In this document: positions 6,165-9,158 of the stretch, piece by piece
Layout of the letters: each line of letters opens with the position of its first letter
Position numbering within the stretch: position 1 is the first letter of the stretch
NCBI GenBank assembly: GCA_002440145.1
Contig: DJRS01000097.1
Span: forward strand, 1 to 9,158
Length of the DNA: 9,158 bases
From: Verrucomicrobia bacterium UBA6354
GTDB taxonomy: Bacteria > Verrucomicrobiota > Kiritimatiellia > RFP12 > UBA1067
Reading direction: 5' to 3'
Program-made: the position numbers and the translations under genes
The notes under the pieces: generated by a model
Told to the model about the DNA's origin: nothing
Seen by the model: the letters and a program-made list of their open reading frames with translations, nothing else
Databases searched by the model: none

Positions 6165-8768
6165 TTATTCTGTGGGGTTGTCTCCACGTTCGTAGCGCGG
6201 CAGGCGGTCAAGCGGCACATCACGGAGCGTGAGCGTTTTCGGTCCGATGTGCTCGACGCCGAGGTCGTCCCTCCAGCGTCCTGCCGGCAGTTCCACGGTT
6301 ACGGTGTCGTCCTCCGCCGTGACGGGCGCGACAAGCCACTTCGGACCCAGCATAAACTGCGTCATCGGCTTCGCGAAGCCCGTATGCGGAAATTCGTATT
6401 CCATCGTTCGGACAATCGGCTCGCCCGTCTGCGCGGCATGGTGCGCGAGTTCCAGGATGTACGGCGCGAAGGCGACGTGCAGGTTCGCAAACGCGCGGCA
6501 GATCTCGACGTTCTCGGGCGAGAGATACCGCCACGGCGCGGCGGAGAACTGCATCATCGGGTGGAGCGCGGCGAGTGCGCACGAACGGACGAAGAGTTTC
6601 TCGGAGAAGAAACCGCCGGGCCGGTAGGTCGTCGCCTCGCCGCCGCCCACCATGTCCGCCACGACATAGGGCGAACCGAGAAGCCCCGCCGCCTGCACCA
6701 TGCCGCTCACGCGCTGGATGTTGTCCCAGCGGTGGTGGACGTCGGGCAACCGCTGCATGACGGGCATACCGCCCGTGCAGAAGCCGACGCGGTACTCGTT
6801 GTAGGGGAACTTCTCCGCGCCGATGCGCACGTACTCGTGCACCCAGTCGACGGCGCGCTTGTCGGAATCGTGAAAGCGGAGCGTCCGTTCCATCGAGCCC
6901 GCCTCGCCCGCGTCCCACTTGAAGCCATCGATGCCGTACTCGGACGCGAAGCGCTGGAGCGTCTGCACGTAGTCGTCCCATCCGGGGCCGTAGGTGAGAT
7001 CCCACACGCAGCTGATGCCGCTCCACCACCACTCGACCCCCGCATGGCGCCCCGGACGCGACTTGTCGTAGGCGAGCACGTCCTTGCCCGTGATCCGGTA
7101 GCCCTTCCCGTGGCGCAGCAGCTTGTATTCGCGGCTGTCGGGGCTCACGAATGCCGCCGTCCAGATCATCGACTTCCACCCCTTCTCGCGGATGCGGCGA
7201 AACATCCCCTTCGGGTCGGGGAAGTCGGGCGCATGGAACCGGTAGCTTCCGCTGTGCGAAAGCCAGCCGCCGTCCATGATGTAGACGCCGCACGGGAAGC
7301 CACTCCGCGCGACGGCTTCGGTGTAGGCATCGACGCTCGCCTGGTTCATGCCCTGAATCGCGATTTCGATCCAGTTGTTCCACTGGGGCTTCGTGAAGAG
7401 AAGTTCGGCCGGCGTCTTGCCGTTGAACGGGAAGTGCTTCGCGCTTGCGGCGAGATACGCCTCGCGCAGGGTCGTCCCCGCCACGACCGGCTCGACTTTC
7501 TCCGTCCCGGACGAGACGGCAAGGACGTCGTTCGTGAACACATAGGTGAACGGACGGTCGCTCCACACGTAGCGGCCCGCGCTCGACACGAGGAACGGGG
7601 CGGTCACGCCCACTTCCCAATTCAAGTCGATCGGACGCGGCGTATTGCCGTAGGGCATCTCCCCGCCGCGCTGCAGAACGCCGCCCCACCACTTCTCGCC
7701 CGGCAACGGCCTGACGACCGTCATCCACCGCACGGGCGAAGCGGACGGGACCGCCCGCACCGTCACGGACGTATTCTTCTCGTCGCCGCTGTAAAAGGCC
7801 AGGTAGTGGACGTCACCGCCGTCCGCCGCGTTCACGTTCCCGGCATCCCACGGACGTTTCTCCGAACCGCGGGCGACGACCTCCGGGGCGGGCCAGCCTT
7901 TCGGGTTCGCGAAGACGCGGTCCGCCGCGGCCGTCCGCCGCTTGGCGCGGCGTTTGCCGCGCTCGTAATAATAGTTGTAGATGCGGCCTGTCGCCGGATC
8001 GTAGACGAGCGACGGTGTCGACTTGAAGATGTCGCCGATGTTCGTGCGCCGGCGCGTCCAGGTCTGCCCGCCGTCCCCGGAGGTCAGCTGGAACTGCCGC
8101 GCGTCCGGCGAATCCGTATCCTCGCACCGGGCGATGGCCAGCAGGCGGTTGCCGGGCAGGACGACGACGGAAGGCTCCGTCGGGGTCTCGCCGTTCGGCA
8201 AATCCGCTTCGACCGTCGTCTGCCGCCACGTGCGGCCTTCGTCCGCGCTGACGAGCGTCCCCCAGCTGCCGCGGCCGCCGGGGCCGTAGTCGCACGCGAA
8301 CCACAGGCAGAAGAGCCGGTCGCCCAGGCGGACGATGTCCGTGATCTGCATCGGCACGGGGTCGAGCGCGGGACGGGCGATCCGCTCGAACGCAAGGCCG
8401 TCGACCGTCCGCCAGAGGTCGTGGCGGCATCCCGCCGGACCCCACGCGCGGATCCAGAACAGCATCGCGCCCGTGCGGTCCAGCCCCTTCCCCGTCGGCA
8501 CTTCCGCCACGTCGGGGCTGTCGGCCACCGCCACGGGGGCCGACCACGTGCGGCCGCCGTCCGTCGAACGCCGCGCCCAGGCGTCGCGCTCGCCGTGGAT
8601 GTAGCTGTGGTCCCTGCCGCGGCTGTACACGCACACCAGTCGGTTGGACGATGCCGCCAACATGGGCCAGGCGTTATACCCAGGCCGGGACTCGACGGTT
8701 CCCGCCGATGCGGCACATTCCAGCGCGCACGCCAGTCCGGCGAGGGTGATGACGATTCCGTTCCGCAT
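6165..8768 (-). CDS. Secreted fusion: Asp-box beta-propeller + GH31 glycosidase (MYORG/alpha-galactosidase-like clade)
   Basis: One 867-aa open frame with two different modules. Residues 1-22 are a signal peptide (CAASA|G). Residues about 23-345 are a sialidase-like propeller with Asp boxes at 68-75 (STDGGRTW), 174-181 (SADEGRTW) and 230-237 (SGDGGQTW), and a basic insert GKRRAKRR at 271-278. From about 357 (EKWWGGVLQRGGEMPYG) the sequence becomes GH31: a short beta-sandwich, FTKPQWNNWIE at 458-468, barrel strand YIMDGGW (496-502), likely nucleophile Asp619 in GFKWDAGE (615-622), likely acid/base Asp705 in ADMVGG, and a C-terminal beta domain to 867. The KWDAGE form resembles the MYORG-type GH31 group, which includes alpha-galactosidases, rather than classical alpha-glucosidases; that subfamily call is from memory of the motif. 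The GH31 N-terminal sandwich looks shortened, as if the propeller replaced its first part. The ATG at 8768 has GGAG 9 bases upstream, inside the last codons of the preceding gene. Confidence 0.8.
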   Translation of the reverse strand: MRNGIVITLAGLACALECAASAGTVESRPGYNAWPMLAASSNRLVCVYSRGRDHSYIHGERDAWARRSTDGGRTWSAPVAVADSPDVAEVPTGKGLDRTGAMLFWIRAWGPAGCRHDLWRTVDGLAFERIARPALDPVPMQITDIVRLGDRLFCLWFACDYGPGGRGSWGTLVSADEGRTWRQTTVEADLPNGETPTEPSVVVLPGNRLLAIARCEDTDSPDARQFQLTSGDGGQTWTRRRTNIGDIFKSTPSLVYDPATGRIYNYYYERGKRRAKRRTAAADRVFANPKGWPAPEVVARGSEKRPWDAGNVNAADGGDVHYLAFYSGDEKNTSVTVRAVPSASPVRWMTVVRPLPGEKWWGGVLQRGGEMPYGNTPRPIDLNWEVGVTAPFLVSSAGRYVWSDRPFTYVFTNDVLAVSSGTEKVEPVVAGTTLREAYLAASAKHFPFNGKTPAELLFTKPQWNNWIEIAIQGMNQASVDAYTEAVARSGFPCGVYIMDGGWLSHSGSYRFHAPDFPDPKGMFRRIREKGWKSMIWTAAFVSPDSREYKLLRHGKGYRITGKDVLAYDKSRPGRHAGVEWWWSGISCVWDLTYGPGWDDYVQTLQRFASEYGIDGFKWDAGEAGSMERTLRFHDSDKRAVDWVHEYVRIGAEKFPYNEYRVGFCTGGMPVMQRLPDVHHRWDNIQRVSGMVQAAGLLGSPYVVADMVGGGEATTYRPGGFFSEKLFVRSCALAALHPMMQFSAAPWRYLSPENVEICRAFANLHVAFAPYILELAHHAAQTGEPIVRTMEYEFPHTGFAKPMTQFMLGPKWLVAPVTAEDDTVTVELPAGRWRDDLGVEHIGPKTLTLRDVPLDRLPRYERGDNPTE

Positions 8769-8774
8769 GGCCGC

Positions 8775-9158
8775 TTACTCCTTCAGGTCGACTTCCGCCA
8801 GTTCGGGCACCTGCGCGAAGGCGAGGTAGAGGACCGCCGGCCCGACAGGATAGGTGTCGCGCAGCTTCAGCGGCTTGCCGAAGATGGAATGCGCCGCAAC
8901 GGGCTTCGCCGCGAACCGCACCGTGCCCTTGCCGTACGGCGCCCAGACGGCCGCGAGATGTTCACCCGTCGCCTTGTTCTCCCACCGTGCGTAGTAGACG
9001 CCCTTTTGTTGGCGCAGGACGACCTTTGCGCCGGACGGCAGCAGCCGCGCCAACGTCTGGTAGGCCTTCATCCCCGGCTTGTTTTTGATGACGGGCCAGC
9101 CCGTCTTGTTTTCGGGGTGGTCGGTCCTGTAGATGGACGCGAGCCCGTAGTTGGCCTC
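8775..9158 (-). CDS. C-terminal part of a glycoside-hydrolase-like protein (cut by window edge)
   Basis: The frame is open from the right edge to TAA at 8775, giving 127 residues; an internal ATG at 9071 is not a likely start because coding continues upstream of it. The visible part opens ANYGLASIYRT, passes through W-P-V and AYQTLARLLPSGAKV, and ends in a beta-rich region (YYARWENKATGEHLAAVWAPYG, then a run to VDLKE). This pattern of a late barrel strand, an AYQTLARLL-type helix and a C-terminal beta-sandwich recalls glycosidases such as GH5/GH39/GH30 types, but no catalytic residue is in view, so the family is uncertain. The last codons (CTG AAG GAG TAA) carry the Shine-Dalgarno of the next gene, which starts 6 bases later; this implies coupled translation and membership of the same operon. 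Confidence 0.55.
   Translation of the reverse strand, partial: EANYGLASIYRTDHPENKTGWPVIKNKPGMKAYQTLARLLPSGAKVVLRQQKGVYYARWENKATGEHLAAVWAPYGKGTVRFAAKPVAAHSIFGKPLKLRDTYPVGPAVLYLAFAQVPELAEVDLKE

Overview
The window is a GC-rich stretch of bacterial DNA holding six genes for predicted carbohydrate-active proteins, all on the minus strand. The first gene in transcription order is cut by the right edge. In transcription order (right to left) they are: the C-terminal part of a glycoside-hydrolase-like protein (8775-9158); a secreted fusion of an Asp-box beta-propeller with a GH31 glycosidase (6165-8768); a secreted sialidase-like Asp-box protein (4953-6149); a CE7-type acetyl esterase (3589-4896); a GH36-type alpha-galactosidase-like protein (1774-3546); and a second CE7-type acetyl esterase (396-1724). 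Gaps between cistrons run from 6 to about 56 bases, and two Shine-Dalgarno sites sit in or right beside the end of the upstream gene, so this looks like one operon. All five genes whose 5' ends are visible encode an N-terminal signal peptide, so the products probably act in the periplasm or outside the cell.

The organism cannot be named from the sequence. GC-rich coding, many secreted glycosidases in one operon, Asp-box proteins and AXE1-like esterases with an N-terminal beta-rich extension would fit the Planctomycetota/Verrucomicrobiota/Lentisphaerota/Kiritimatiellota group. That is an inference from style, not a marker gene.

Region by region: 1-206 is a degenerate tandem array with a period of about 45 bp, itself a dimer of 22/23-bp half units, and it runs off the left edge. 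207-395 has no convincing gene and separates the array from the operon end. 396-4896 is a module of esterase, alpha-galactosidase, esterase, in which the two esterases are close paralogues with one 189-bp block differing at a single base. 4953-9158 holds the Asp-box proteins, the GH31 fusion and the partial glycosidase.

Functionally the set suggests stepwise breakdown of an acetylated glycan bearing alpha-linked galactose or similar sugars: the esterases would remove acetyl groups, the GH36 and GH31 enzymes would release alpha-linked terminal sugars, and the propeller proteins would cleave or bind another terminal sugar. The exact substrate is not visible. No transporter, SusC/D pair, sulfatase or regulator lies in the window.

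The main surprises are two in-frame stop codons in neighbouring genes (TGA just after the signal peptide of the upstream esterase; TAG 45 codons before the natural end of the alpha-galactosidase), the propeller-GH31 fusion, the mosaic identity of the two esterases, and the tandem array with a 10-G run that breaks an otherwise continuous 15-residue coding repeat.
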